NCBI GenBank assembly: GCA_029548025.1
Contig: JAKPOE010000335.1
Location: 1-6,738 of the forward strand
Direction: 5' to 3'
DNA from: Spirochaetota bacterium
GTDB lineage: Bacteria > Spirochaetota > UBA4802 > UB4802
Length of the DNA: 6,738 nucleotides
Part shown: in pieces, positions 1-5,884 of the stretch
Layout: every line of letters begins with the position of its first letter
Position numbering within the stretch: position 1 is the stretch's first letter
Translations under genes and position numbers: made by a program
Notes under the pieces: generated by a model
Seen by the model: the letters and a program-made list of their open reading frames with translations, nothing else
Databases searched by the model: none
Told to the model about the DNA's origin: nothing

Positions 1-756
1 TTCTATATCCTTTCTTCGAGCTAACATCTGCTGATAAATAAAAATTATCCCAACACAAAGAACACTTATCCAGTAAGCCTCTTTCATGTTTGTAAGCATT
101 CCTGCAATTATTAATGATGAAAACGATAAAAGATACAACAACGATGAAATAATAAGAGCAGTTTTAACGCCATATCGTGATGGGATAGAATACAATCCTT
201 CCTGCCTGTCAAAATCAACATCTAACAGTGCATACACAACATCAAGACCTGCAATCCACATCATGATGGCACAACCCAGTATAAACGGGATCAATGTAAA
301 CTCTCCTGTTGCAGCAAGATATCCTCCTATAGGAGCTGCCGCCTCTACAACGCCTAAATACAGATGCGATGCCGATGAAAACCGTTTAAAGTATGAATAA
401 CTTACCAGAAGAACTATCGCCAAAAATGAAAGATAAAAACAAAGCATATTGAGCATATACGAAGAAAAAATAAATACCACACATGAAATGACCGCTACGA
501 TAAGTACCTCCTGTTTGGTTACCTCACCTCTGGGAAGCGCTCTTTCCTTTGTGCGTGGATTTTTTGCATCTATCTCTGCATCAATCAGCCTGTTAAAACA
601 CATTCCAGCCGTACGTGCTGCTACCAGTGCTAATGAAGCAAATATCCATGTTGTTAGCGTTCCGCCGCCTGCAAATAAAATGCCTAAATAGGCAAATGGC
701 AATGCAAAAGCCGTTTGTTCTATCAATATAAGCTGCGACAGTTTTTTAAAATCCAT
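1..756 (-). CDS. ubiA: UbiA-family aromatic prenyltransferase, MqnP/4-hydroxybenzoate polyprenyltransferase type (3' end cut by window edge)
   Basis: Integral membrane enzyme that transfers a polyprenyl chain from a polyprenyl diphosphate to an aromatic acid in quinone synthesis. I translated 252 codons; the C-terminus lies beyond the left edge. Family members are around 280-300 residues, so perhaps 30-50 are missing. Visible signatures: the N-terminal ALPFAYLG segment (residues 18-25); the first Asp-rich motif NRLIDAEID (55-63) followed by NPRTKERALPRGEV (66-79); and the second Asp-rich motif around DVDFDRQEG (179-187) followed by LYSIPSRYG. These Asp residues bind Mg-diphosphate. Hydrophobic stretches between the motifs fit a multi-helix membrane bundle. 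The NPRTxxRALP and YALLDVDFDRxEGLxSIP forms resemble the 'ubiA_other'/MqnP branch used in menaquinone synthesis more than E. coli UbiA; that sub-assignment is inference. The ATG at 756 lies inside the upstream decarboxylase gene (11-base overlap) and has a good ribosome binding site, so coupled translation is likely. Confidence 0.93.
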   Translation of the reverse strand, partial: MDFKKLSQLILIEQTAFALPFAYLGILFAGGGTLTTWIFASLALVAARTAGMCFNRLIDAEIDAKNPRTKERALPRGEVTKQEVLIVAVISCVVFIFSSYMLNMLCFYLSFLAIVLLVSYSYFKRFSSASHLYLGVVEAAAPIGGYLAATGEFTLIPFILGCAIMMWIAGLDVVYALLDVDFDRQEGLYSIPSRYGVKTALIISSLLYLLSFSSLIIAGMLTNMKEAYWISVLCVGIIFIYQQMLARRKDIE

Positions 757-2188
757 ACTCTTTCCACCTCTTTGCAACCAGTGCAATGATATCATCACGC
801 ATTGTTATCTCATCAGGCCAGTCACGACCCATACCTTCTTCTTTTGTTTTACGGGTTGCATCAATCCCCATTTTCCCGCCAAAGTTAGCAAACGGTGCTG
901 AATGGTCAAGAGCATCCAGCGGACCCTCCACAATCATGAGATCCCTGCGCGGGTCAACATTGTTTAAAAGTTTCCATACCACCGTACTATAATCACGCAG
1001 ATTAACATCATCATCAAAAACTACAACATATTTTGTTGATGCCATCTGACCCAATCCCCACAGTGCATTGATAACCTTCTTTGCCTGCGCAGGATACTCT
1101 TTTTTTATAGATACAAGTGCACAGTTATGAAAAACACCTTCAAGAGGAAGCTCTATATCTGCAATCTCCGGAATTACCATTTTCAAAAATGGTAAAAATA
1201 TACGCTCGGTTGCCTTGGCCATGTAACAATCTTCCATGGGTGGTTTCCCTACGATGGTGGCAGGATAAACGGGATTATCGCTTGTTGTAATACAGGTTAC
1301 ATGAAACACCGGATAGATATCTGCAGCAGAGTAAAATCCCGTATGATCACCAAATGGCCCCTCCATTGTTTCATCACCGGGATTAACATATCCTTCAATG
1401 ATAAACTCGGCATGGGCAGGCACCAGCAAATCAACTGTTTTTGCTTTTACCAGCTCAACAGGCTCTGACCCCAGAAAACCAGCAAAAAGCATCTCATCTA
1501 CATCAGGTGGCAGCGGTGCTGTAGCAGCATAGATTATAGAAGGACTGCCTCCCAGTGCCACGGCTACCGGCATCTGTTTCTGCAACTGACAATATTTCCG
1601 GTAATGACGTGCACCATCTTTATTATACTGCCAGTGCATTCCGGTTGTTGTGTTACTAAATTTATGCATCCGGTACATGCCAGCATTCTGCAAACCGGTT
1701 TCCGGGTCCTTTGTTATAACTATCGGCAGGGTTAAAAACGGCCCGCCATCCTTAGGCCAGCATGTCAAAATGGGCAGAGCATCAAGCAACGCACCCTGCA
1801 TTAGTACATGTTTCTGGCAGGGGGCCGTACCAACTACCTCTGGCATAATCCTGGCAATATCCTTCAATGTAAGCAGGGCTTTAACTTTATCCATAAAATT
1901 TTTAGGCGGCTGCATCGTAATGAGGGAATAAATTTTTTCACCAATTTCATCAAACGAATTGCACTGCAACGCCATCTGCATGCGCTGGTAACTGCCAAAT
2001 GCATTGATAAGTACAGGATACTGTGAACCCTTTACCTTTTCAAAAAGAAGTGCCGGCCCACCATCTTTGCTCACGCGGTCAGCAATCTGGGTAATTTCAA
2101 GATACGCATCAACCTCTGGTATAATGTGTTTAAGCTGCCCGGCTTTTTCTAACGTGTTAATAAAATCTTTCAGATCTTTATATCCCAC
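746..2188 (-). CDS. ubiD: UbiD-family prenylated-FMN-dependent decarboxylase (quinone biosynthesis)
   Basis: Cytosolic decarboxylase of a (prenylated) aromatic acid in ubiquinone or menaquinone synthesis, using prenylated FMN and a divalent metal. With a GTG start at 2188 the product is 480 residues, close to the usual 480-500, and begins with the typical VGYKDLKDFINTLEKAG. The frame stays open upstream to 2356, but those 56 codons are translated repeat and promoter DNA and have no family resemblance. The GTG is preceded by AAGAGG with 5 bases' spacing. Visible signatures: LQNAGMYRMHKF (166-177) with Asn168 and Arg173; GMHWQYNKDGARHY (183-196); FAGFLG (235-240) preceded by Glu232; MEGPFGDHTGFY (275-286) with acidic residues Glu276 and Asp281; and the C-terminal KMGIDATRK (439-447). 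Asn168 and Glu232 match known metal ligands, but the residue at the metal-ligand His position appears to be Asn189. The gene is followed by an overlapping UbiA gene, which supports a quinone role. Whether it is UbiD or MqnL in pathway terms is not settled here. Confidence 0.94.
   Translation of the reverse strand: MGYKDLKDFINTLEKAGQLKHIIPEVDAYLEITQIADRVSKDGGPALLFEKVKGSQYPVLINAFGSYQRMQMALQCNSFDEIGEKIYSLITMQPPKNFMDKVKALLTLKDIARIMPEVVGTAPCQKHVLMQGALLDALPILTCWPKDGGPFLTLPIVITKDPETGLQNAGMYRMHKFSNTTTGMHWQYNKDGARHYRKYCQLQKQMPVAVALGGSPSIIYAATAPLPPDVDEMLFAGFLGSEPVELVKAKTVDLLVPAHAEFIIEGYVNPGDETMEGPFGDHTGFYSAADIYPVFHVTCITTSDNPVYPATIVGKPPMEDCYMAKATERIFLPFLKMVIPEIADIELPLEGVFHNCALVSIKKEYPAQAKKVINALWGLGQMASTKYVVVFDDDVNLRDYSTVVWKLLNNVDPRRDLMIVEGPLDALDHSAPFANFGGKMGIDATRKTKEEGMGRDWPDEITMRDDIIALVAKRWKEYGF
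764..770 (-). promoter_or_regulatory. Ribosome binding site of the UbiA gene, inside the end of ubiD
   Basis: On the minus strand GAGGTGG lies 7 bases before the ATG at 756. It is embedded in the last codons of the decarboxylase gene (encoding KRW), whose stop codon at 746-748 is downstream of the UbiA start. This fixes the UbiA start and suggests translational coupling between the two genes. Confidence 0.75.
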
Positions 2189-2193
2189 GGTTG

Positions 2194-2199
2194 CCTCTT
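2194..2199 (-). promoter_or_regulatory. Ribosome binding site that selects the GTG start of ubiD
   Basis: Minus-strand AAGAGG stands 5 bases before GTG (2186-2188). The alternative in-frame ATG at 2257 has no purine-rich site ahead of it; it follows TATACA directly. The protein family's N-terminus also begins at the GTG. Confidence 0.75.
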
Positions 2200-2218
2200 T
2201 ATTATGTAAATGCACCTC

Positions 2219-2246
2219 ATTGTATAGCAAAATTGTTAAATGCAAG
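2219..2246 (-). promoter_or_regulatory. Candidate promoter for the ubiD-ubiA unit
   Basis: Minus-strand -10 like TACAAT (2219-2224) sits 16 bases from a weak -35 CTTGCA (2241-2246), or 15 bases from TTGCAT one base over. This would give a leader of roughly 20-25 bases before the GTG. The -10 is good (5/6) but the -35 is poor, so an activator or a different site is possible. The -10 lies within one of three TATACAAT octamers in this region. Confidence 0.4.
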
Positions 2247-2255
2247 TATTTTTTC

Positions 2256-2277
2256 ATTGTATAGTGTGTTATACAAT
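2256..2277. promoter_or_regulatory. Perfect 8-bp inverted repeat upstream of ubiD (possible operator)
   Basis: Arms ATTGTATA (2256-2263) and TATACAAT (2270-2277) are separated by GTGTGT. A third copy of the same half-site, ATTGTATA, is at 2219-2226 and overlaps the candidate -10. The copies at 2217-2227 and 2254-2264 share the 11-mer TCATTGTATAG as a direct repeat. The geometry suits a dimeric repressor site near the promoter, but duplicated -10 elements would look similar. Function is inference. Confidence 0.4.
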
Positions 2278-2278
2278 T

Positions 2279-2465
2279 CTGTGTCATCCGGGCGTGCCCC
2301 CGCTGACGCGGGGTCGGGCTGCTGCGGGCTATGGCCACAGGTGTTTTACATAACAATGCATATAATTATATACCCCTACCTTGTACATCACGATGCGCCC
2401 CTGCAATTGGGCATACTATGCCTGCAACACCTGTGGCTGGCTTTGCCACCCTCCGCATCCCTCAC
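2279..2465. repeat. GC-rich mosaic of intergenic repeat fragments between ubiD and the acyl-CoA dehydrogenase
   Basis: This stretch is much richer in G+C than the flanking genes and contains no convincing gene. It holds a hairpin CCCCGC/GCGGGG (2298-2313, loop TGAC), a long-spaced inverted repeat GCCACAGGTGTT (2334-2345) with AACACCTGTGGC (2426-2437), a small hairpin GGCAT/ATGCC (2410-2422), and GTGGC/GCCAC (2433-2449). Segments such as GATGCGCCCCTGCA look like halves of palindromic units seen scattered in many genomes. It is read in frame with ubiD for about 56 codons, which is why naive start calling extends that gene into it. No transposase is present. Confidence 0.6.
2334..2437. repeat. 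12-bp perfect inverted repeat with 80-bp spacer
   Basis: GCCACAGGTGTT at 2334-2345 is the exact reverse complement of AACACCTGTGGC at 2426-2437. The spacer is 80 bases, AT-rich on its left side (around ATATAATTATATAC) and GC-richer on its right. It could be the outer arms of a small non-autonomous element or of two oppositely oriented repeat copies. I see no target-site duplication that would prove mobility. Confidence 0.6.
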
Positions 2466-2514
2466 GCATATTAATCCCTATAAACATTATATGGTACAAT
2501 TATAGTATGGTTAA

Positions 2515-2531
2515 AAAGTGGGGTCAGAGCC
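2515..2531. repeat. GGGGTCAGAGCC-type motif, possible relic of a REP-associated transposase element
   Basis: The string AAAGTGGGGTCAGAGCC resembles GGGGTCAGACCC-like end sequences that I recall near REP-associated (Y1/IS200-like) transposases in many genomes. No transposase gene or paired copy is visible in this window, so at most this is a solitary end. The recollection cannot be verified here. Confidence 0.25.
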
Positions 2532-2586
2532 TTACCACATACTCGAATTGGGGCATGTCATTGTTGCTCACTCGATTCATATAATA

Positions 2587-2617
2587 AAAAAGGCAAGCAA
2601 ACAGCGCCCGCCTTTTT
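2587..2617 (-). terminator. Rho-independent terminator of the acyl-CoA dehydrogenase gene
   Basis: AAAAAGGC (2587-2594) pairs perfectly with GCCTTTTT (2610-2617), with a 15-base loop. Read on the minus strand the hairpin ends in GCC followed by six T and then ATTAT, the classical U-tract. It begins about 20 bases after the dehydrogenase stop codon (2639-2641). The stem is only three G-C pairs plus A-T pairs, so strength may be moderate. Confidence 0.7.
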
Positions 2618-2638
2618 ATGATACATACAACTACCTGT

Positions 2639-4501
2639 TTAAACAGTCGCAAAGCTTTCCTCTGGAATATGTAACATTGAAATATCCTGACTCTTTATTG
2701 CCTTTGCATACGATTGTGCATGAGGCAACACATGAGCAATATAATAGCGTGCACTATGAATTTTGCCACAATAAAATGCTGCTTCCTTATGCTCTTTTGC
2801 TAACTGTGCCAGTGCATTTGCATCATTGACATCAATATGATTTTCTTTACCGATAGCATCTAACTTTTCATAGGCAATGCCACTCTGCCAGAATAATAAC
2901 CAGCCAAGAGTAACCGTCCCCATTAGATTCAGGAATGAATATGCATTGCTTATTGGAATTAAAAATTTGCCTTCCTTACCGCATTGAACAAAGAACATAC
3001 CCATATCAGCCAGTATATTAACAGCATCGTGAATATCTTTTGAGATATCTGTTAATCGTGGATTGTCTTTATAACGTGTTAATGTTTTATTGATCTCACC
3101 TAAAAAATTGATAAAATTAGCACCCTTCTTCTGTGCCATCTTCCTTCCCACCAGGTCTAATGCCTGAATGCCATTAGTACCTTCATATATTGATCCAATC
3201 TTCAAATCACGCATAAACTGTTCAACCGGATAATCCTGGCAATAGCCATAACCGCCATAAATTTGTATTGCAAGCTCGGTTACTCTAAATCCCATATCGG
3301 TACAATACGCTTTGGTAATTGGTACCAGCAATTCCATAATGCCGTGCCATTTTTCTGCTTCATCACCCTCACTTGCCTCTTTACGGTCAATAGCCAATGC
3401 ACATAAATATACCAGGGCTCTCATACCTTCTACATGCGATTTCATCCATAACAGCATCCTGCGTACATCAGGATGATTTATAATAGGTACTCGTGGTGCT
3501 TCGGGATTTTGCATATTCATTAAATCTGCACCCTGTTTGCGTTCTTTTGCATAGTTCAATGCGTGCAAATAGGCAATGGAAGCAGTACCCAATCCCTGTA
3601 AACCCATTCCAATGCGTGCTTCATTCATCATTTGAAACATTATCTTCATACCTTGACGTGGCTTCCCTAAAAGCTCAGCATAACAATTGCCATTGTCACC
3701 AAAACTCATTGAGCAGGTAGCACTTCCTTTTAATCCCATTTTATGCTCAATACCGGTTATCGTAACATCATTCTTCTTCCCAATTGTTCCATCATCATTA
3801 ACTAAATATTTTGGAACAAGAAATATTGAAATACCTGCAGTTCCTGAAGGGTCCCCCTCAATGCGTGCCAGTACAGGATGAACAATATTTTCAAAAAGAT
3901 CTGAATCGCCACCTGATATGAATATCTTACTGCCAACTATTTTATAGGTGCCATCAGGTTGAGGAATAGCTTTTGTTTTTAAATTACCAACGTCGGAACC
4001 TGCTTCTGGTTCGGTTAAAACCATGGTACCGCCCCATTTCCCTTCGTACATCTTATACATGTACTTATTCTTCTGCTCTTCAGTGCCATATACCTCTATG
4101 AGGTGAGCTGCACCAACAGCAGCTTCAGGGTATAATAAAAAGCCCATATTAAACACATAGTATTCTCGTGCAGCCAGATCTATTACATAGGGGAAGCCCT
4201 GCCCTCCAGCCTCGGGCGATACCGCCATGGTAAAAAGACCGCTATCATTCATTATTTTATGCAAATGATGATAGCAATGGGGAACCTTTACATCACCATT
4301 AATCAGTTTTGCACCTTCCCTATCACCTTCCATATACGAAGTCAATACTTCCTCTTCGGATATTCTTTTTGACAGGTCAATTGCCATATCAAACATATCC
4401 TTTGAATAATCGGCAAAACGAGGTGTTGAAAACAACTCCTCCAACCCTAACATCTCATACAACACAAATTCCTGATCTCTTCTGTCAACTATCAAACTCA
4501 T
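2639..4501 (-). CDS. Acyl-CoA dehydrogenase, long form with extra N- and C-terminal domains (FadE-like)
   Basis: FAD flavoenzyme catalysing alpha,beta-dehydrogenation of an acyl-CoA, usually the first step of beta-oxidation, passing electrons to ETF in the cytosol. The product is 620 residues, longer than the ~380-residue core family. Domains in order: a short N-terminal extension (RRDQEFVLYEML, 7-18) typical of this subfamily; the helical N-domain (~35-155); the beta domain with VLTEPEAGSDVGN (161-173) and KIFISGG (192-198); the C-terminal helical domain with NEARIGMGLQGLG (293-305), YGGYGY (415-420) and the catalytic Glu440 in IYEGTNGIQ (438-446); then a ~150-residue C-terminal helical extension. 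The catalytic Glu position is as in medium-chain enzymes. Chain-length preference cannot be read. I place the start at ATG 4501, which has GAGG 6 bases upstream; an ATG at 4513 overlaps that site and would add only MRLY. The gene appears monocistronic, with its own terminator. Confidence 0.95.
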   Translation of the reverse strand: MSLIVDRRDQEFVLYEMLGLEELFSTPRFADYSKDMFDMAIDLSKRISEEEVLTSYMEGDREGAKLINGDVKVPHCYHHLHKIMNDSGLFTMAVSPEAGGQGFPYVIDLAAREYYVFNMGFLLYPEAAVGAAHLIEVYGTEEQKNKYMYKMYEGKWGGTMVLTEPEAGSDVGNLKTKAIPQPDGTYKIVGSKIFISGGDSDLFENIVHPVLARIEGDPSGTAGISIFLVPKYLVNDDGTIGKKNDVTITGIEHKMGLKGSATCSMSFGDNGNCYAELLGKPRQGMKIMFQMMNEARIGMGLQGLGTASIAYLHALNYAKERKQGADLMNMQNPEAPRVPIINHPDVRRMLLWMKSHVEGMRALVYLCALAIDRKEASEGDEAEKWHGIMELLVPITKAYCTDMGFRVTELAIQIYGGYGYCQDYPVEQFMRDLKIGSIYEGTNGIQALDLVGRKMAQKKGANFINFLGEINKTLTRYKDNPRLTDISKDIHDAVNILADMGMFFVQCGKEGKFLIPISNAYSFLNLMGTVTLGWLLFWQSGIAYEKLDAIGKENHIDVNDANALAQLAKEHKEAAFYCGKIHSARYYIAHVLPHAQSYAKAIKSQDISMLHIPEESFATV

Positions 4502-4507
4502 ATACAA

Positions 4508-4511
4508 CCTC
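4508..4511 (-). promoter_or_regulatory. Ribosome binding site that decides the dehydrogenase start
   Basis: Minus-strand GAGG lies 6 bases before the ATG at 4501. The upstream in-frame ATG (4511-4513) shares its G with this site and has only AT-rich sequence ahead of it, so the 4501 start is preferred. Confidence 0.6.
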
Positions 4512-4542
4512 ATTATTATAAATATATTAATTTATATATATA

Positions 4543-4570
4543 AATATAGTTAGCAATTATACATTCACAA
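4543..4570 (-). promoter_or_regulatory. Candidate promoter for the acyl-CoA dehydrogenase gene
   Basis: Minus-strand TTGTGA (4565-4570) and TATATT (4543-4548) are separated by 16 bases, giving a short leader before the ATG at 4501. The region is almost pure A+T and also contains a 16-base AT palindrome at 4530-4545, so chance matches are easy. Confidence 0.35.
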
Positions 4571-4602
4571 TATTTTTATTATAATTTTATAAATGCTCTC
4601 AA

Positions 4603-4620
4603 TGGCTGGACAATCAGCCA
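4603..4620. repeat. Short hairpin, first of an intergenic palindrome cluster
   Basis: TGGCTG (4603-4608) pairs with CAGCCA (4615-4620) around the loop GACAAT. There is no T-tract on either strand, so it is not an obvious terminator. Confidence 0.45.
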
Positions 4621-4652
4621 CCCACAATGTATAAAAATAGTTGGCGATAGTT

Positions 4653-4696
4653 ATCCCGAATCATGTCCTTAACTAGTTTAAGGATCATTTCGGGAT
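4653..4696. repeat. Long two-part hairpin (dispersed palindromic repeat type)
   Basis: The outer arms ATCCCGAA (4653-4660) and TTCGGGAT (4689-4696) pair over 8 bp. After a small internal loop, TCCTTAA (4666-4672) pairs with TTAAGGA (4678-4684) around CTAGT. The paired positions fit a folded RNA or DNA element. It lies in non-coding DNA between two minus-strand genes. Confidence 0.6.
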
Positions 4697-4712
4697 CTCA
4701 GGTATATATTTG

Positions 4713-4733
4713 ATTCTGGAACAGGTCCAGAAT
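4713..4733. repeat. Palindromic repeat unit, GATTCTGGA...TCCAGAATGAC form
   Basis: ATTCTGGA (4713-4720) pairs with TCCAGAAT (4726-4733) over a 5-base loop ACAGG. It is flanked by G on the left and GAC on the right, exactly as in the next unit at 4752-4772, so the two look like diverged copies of one repeat family with compensatory stem changes. Confidence 0.6.
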
Positions 4734-4751
4734 GACGAAGATGGAAAAGAG

Positions 4752-4772
4752 ATTCCGGGTTAAGCCCGGAAT
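4752..4772. repeat. Palindromic repeat unit, GATTCCGGG...CCCGGAATGAC form
   Basis: ATTCCGGG (4752-4759) pairs with CCCGGAAT (4765-4772) over the loop TTAAG. It has the same stem length, loop length and flanks (G before, GAC after) as the unit at 4713-4733. Strings like this are common dispersed intergenic repeats in many bacterial genomes. Confidence 0.65.
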
Positions 4773-4800
4773 GACAGGAGAGATGAGATTTCATTCTGAA

Positions 4801-4855
4801 CATTAGCGAAGAATCTCGCTGCTTTGTGAACGAATGGATTCTTCAGTCGCTAATG
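4801..4855. repeat. Large imperfect inverted repeat
   Basis: CATTAGCGAAGAATC (4801-4815) pairs with GATTCTTC (4837-4844) plus GCTAATG (4849-4855). This is a 15-bp stem interrupted only by a 4-base bulge (AGTC), with a 21-base loop. It sits directly after the two GATTC...GAATGAC units, so this stretch is a repeat cluster and not a gene. Confidence 0.6.
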
Positions 4856-4881
4856 CTCCATTATAATGACATGGAAACAAT

Positions 4882-4909
4882 GCTCCCTCGCCTTGTGAAG
4901 GAGAGGGGC
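4882..4909. repeat. Hairpin of the CCCTCxCCTT-GTG-AAGGxGAGGG type
   Basis: CCCTC (4885-4889) and CCTT (4891-4894) pair with AAGG (4898-4901) and GAGGG (4903-4907), with one G/A mismatch and a GTG loop. It is the closest stable hairpin downstream of the exported-protein gene (stop at 4969-4971), about 60 bases away. It lacks a U-tract, so a role in termination is only possible. Confidence 0.5.
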
Positions 4910-4968
4910 AGAGTGTGAGGTTTATTTCTATTTTCGTTTTGCTTTTTATAAGTTATACTATAAAAATG

Positions 4969-5664
4969 TTAATAATATTTAGTGGAACTCTTTAAAAATT
5001 CGGTCATGGTGCTATCAATATCTTTTATGCCTTTATAATATGTTTCAGATATACTTAGCAATACATCATAGAAATACATCAGGTGCGGTATATAAAATTC
5101 TCGTTTCAATTGATTCTGAATTGGGAATGCCAGAGTATTTTTTACCTCTGCAAGTTTTTTATCAGTAACTATTGGTTTATTGTTTTTAACAAAGGTAAAA
5201 ACAATATCATCCGTTCCTAATGCATTGGGGGATGGATCGACAATTTTTACCTCTGTAACGCTATTTTCATAATAATTTTCCTCTCTAATAAGTGACTCTA
5301 TTTTATTAACAGTAGTTCCATTAGTATATATTTTAATGGATTTGAGCTTCTGTAATTTTATTTTATTGGGTATGATATCATCATTAATAAAAAAGTGTTT
5401 TTCTAGATAAATAAAATCACTCCCCTGTGTGTATGAAACCTGAAATGGAAGCAATCTGATATCTTTAATTGTCATCAATTTGTATGTAGCTATTGTGTCT
5501 TCGATCCGTTGACAAATGCTAAGGATTTGCTGGTCTAATTGTTTACTTTCATCTGTTAAATTTTGAGATGTCAAAGTAGAATTTTTAGCTTCCTGTGAAA
5601 ACCCCGGATTAGCAGCTATTAAAGCAGCAACTATCACCATAATTATGTATAAAGATTTACGCAT
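4969..5664 (-). CDS. Exported protein of unknown function with Sec signal peptide
   Basis: I do not recognise this 231-residue product. It starts MRKSLYIIMVIVAALIAA: a positive n-region, a hydrophobic core, then NPGFSQEAKN, a typical signal peptidase I region with cleavage probably after FSQ. There is no lipobox cysteine, so it is probably periplasmic or secreted and not a lipoprotein. The mature part is polar and Lys/Asp/Asn-rich with a mixed alpha/beta look: a helical segment (about 35-65, LDQQILSICQRIEDTIATYK), a central region with short strands, and a C-terminal helical stretch (about 190-225, YDVLLSISETYYKGIKDID). It has one cysteine outside the signal and no repeats or transmembrane segments beyond the signal. 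The start is secure: GGAGG lies 6 bases before the ATG, and a good promoter lies ahead. It is divergent from the S1-repeat gene; a functional link is not implied. Confidence 0.8.
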   Translation of the reverse strand: MRKSLYIIMVIVAALIAANPGFSQEAKNSTLTSQNLTDESKQLDQQILSICQRIEDTIATYKLMTIKDIRLLPFQVSYTQGSDFIYLEKHFFINDDIIPNKIKLQKLKSIKIYTNGTTVNKIESLIREENYYENSVTEVKIVDPSPNALGTDDIVFTFVKNNKPIVTDKKLAEVKNTLAFPIQNQLKREFYIPHLMYFYDVLLSISETYYKGIKDIDSTMTEFLKSSTKYY

Positions 5665-5670
5665 GTATAT

Positions 5671-5675
5671 CCTCC
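5671..5675 (-). promoter_or_regulatory. Strong ribosome binding site of the exported-protein gene
   Basis: Minus-strand GGAGG, 6 bases before the ATG at 5664, is the strongest Shine-Dalgarno in the window. It supports this gene being real and translated. Confidence 0.75.
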
Positions 5676-5743
5676 ATGGAATTATTTGAAAACATATATC
5701 ACTAAATAATGTAAGTCCAATTGCTTACTACAAAATTTTTACT

Positions 5744-5773
5744 AATATACTGCCATCTATTATCAAATGTCAA
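5744..5773 (-). promoter_or_regulatory. Sigma70-type promoter of the exported-protein gene
   Basis: A perfect -35 TTGACA on the minus strand (5768-5773) and -10 TATATT (5744-5749, 5/6) are separated by 18 bases. Transcription would start near 5737, leaving a leader of about 70 bases before the ATG at 5664. No terminator-like or riboswitch-like fold is evident in that leader. Confidence 0.7.
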
Positions 5774-5814
5774 TATAATTTTTATGAAGAAAATAATTAC
5801 ATACAAAAACAATA

Positions 5815-5843
5815 TTGACAATTTATACGCTATTCCATACATT
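5815..5843 (+). promoter_or_regulatory. Sigma70-type promoter of the S1-repeat gene
   Basis: A perfect -35 TTGACA (5815-5820) and -10 TACATT (5838-5843, 4/6) have the ideal 17-base spacing. The predicted start near 5850 leaves a leader of about 35 bases. The -35 boxes of this and the opposing promoter are 41 bases apart, so a regulator between them could affect both genes. Confidence 0.65.
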
Positions 5844-5884
5844 AAATACATTACTGAAATTTTAAGTGCTGAAAGGAAATAGCA

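Noticed and set aside
86..691. Two plus-strand open frames (104 and 80 codons)
   Set aside because: They are antisense to the clearly conserved UbiA gene and encode Ser/Ala/Pro-rich shadow peptides.
2189..2356. N-terminal extension of the UbiD reading frame by 56 residues
   Set aside because: It translates promoter and repeat DNA, has no ribosome binding site at its ATG codons, and the family N-terminus begins at the GTG at 2188 with a well-spaced site.
2279..2465. Integron attC site
   Set aside because: The region has long-spaced inverted arms, but I could not find the paired core-site sequences at its ends, and there is no integrase or cassette array.
2191..2829. Three overlapping plus-strand open frames across the ubiD-dehydrogenase gap
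   Set aside because: They run through repeat fragments and antisense to the dehydrogenase, overlap each other, and give proteins with no family resemblance.
4603..4909. CRISPR array
   Set aside because: The palindromes differ in sequence and spacing; there is no regularly repeated direct repeat with unique spacers and no cas gene.
4943..4966. AT-only hairpin TTTTTATA/TATAAAAA as terminator of the exported-protein gene
   Set aside because: The stem has no G-C pair, and on the minus strand it is followed by GCAAAACG and not a T-tract.
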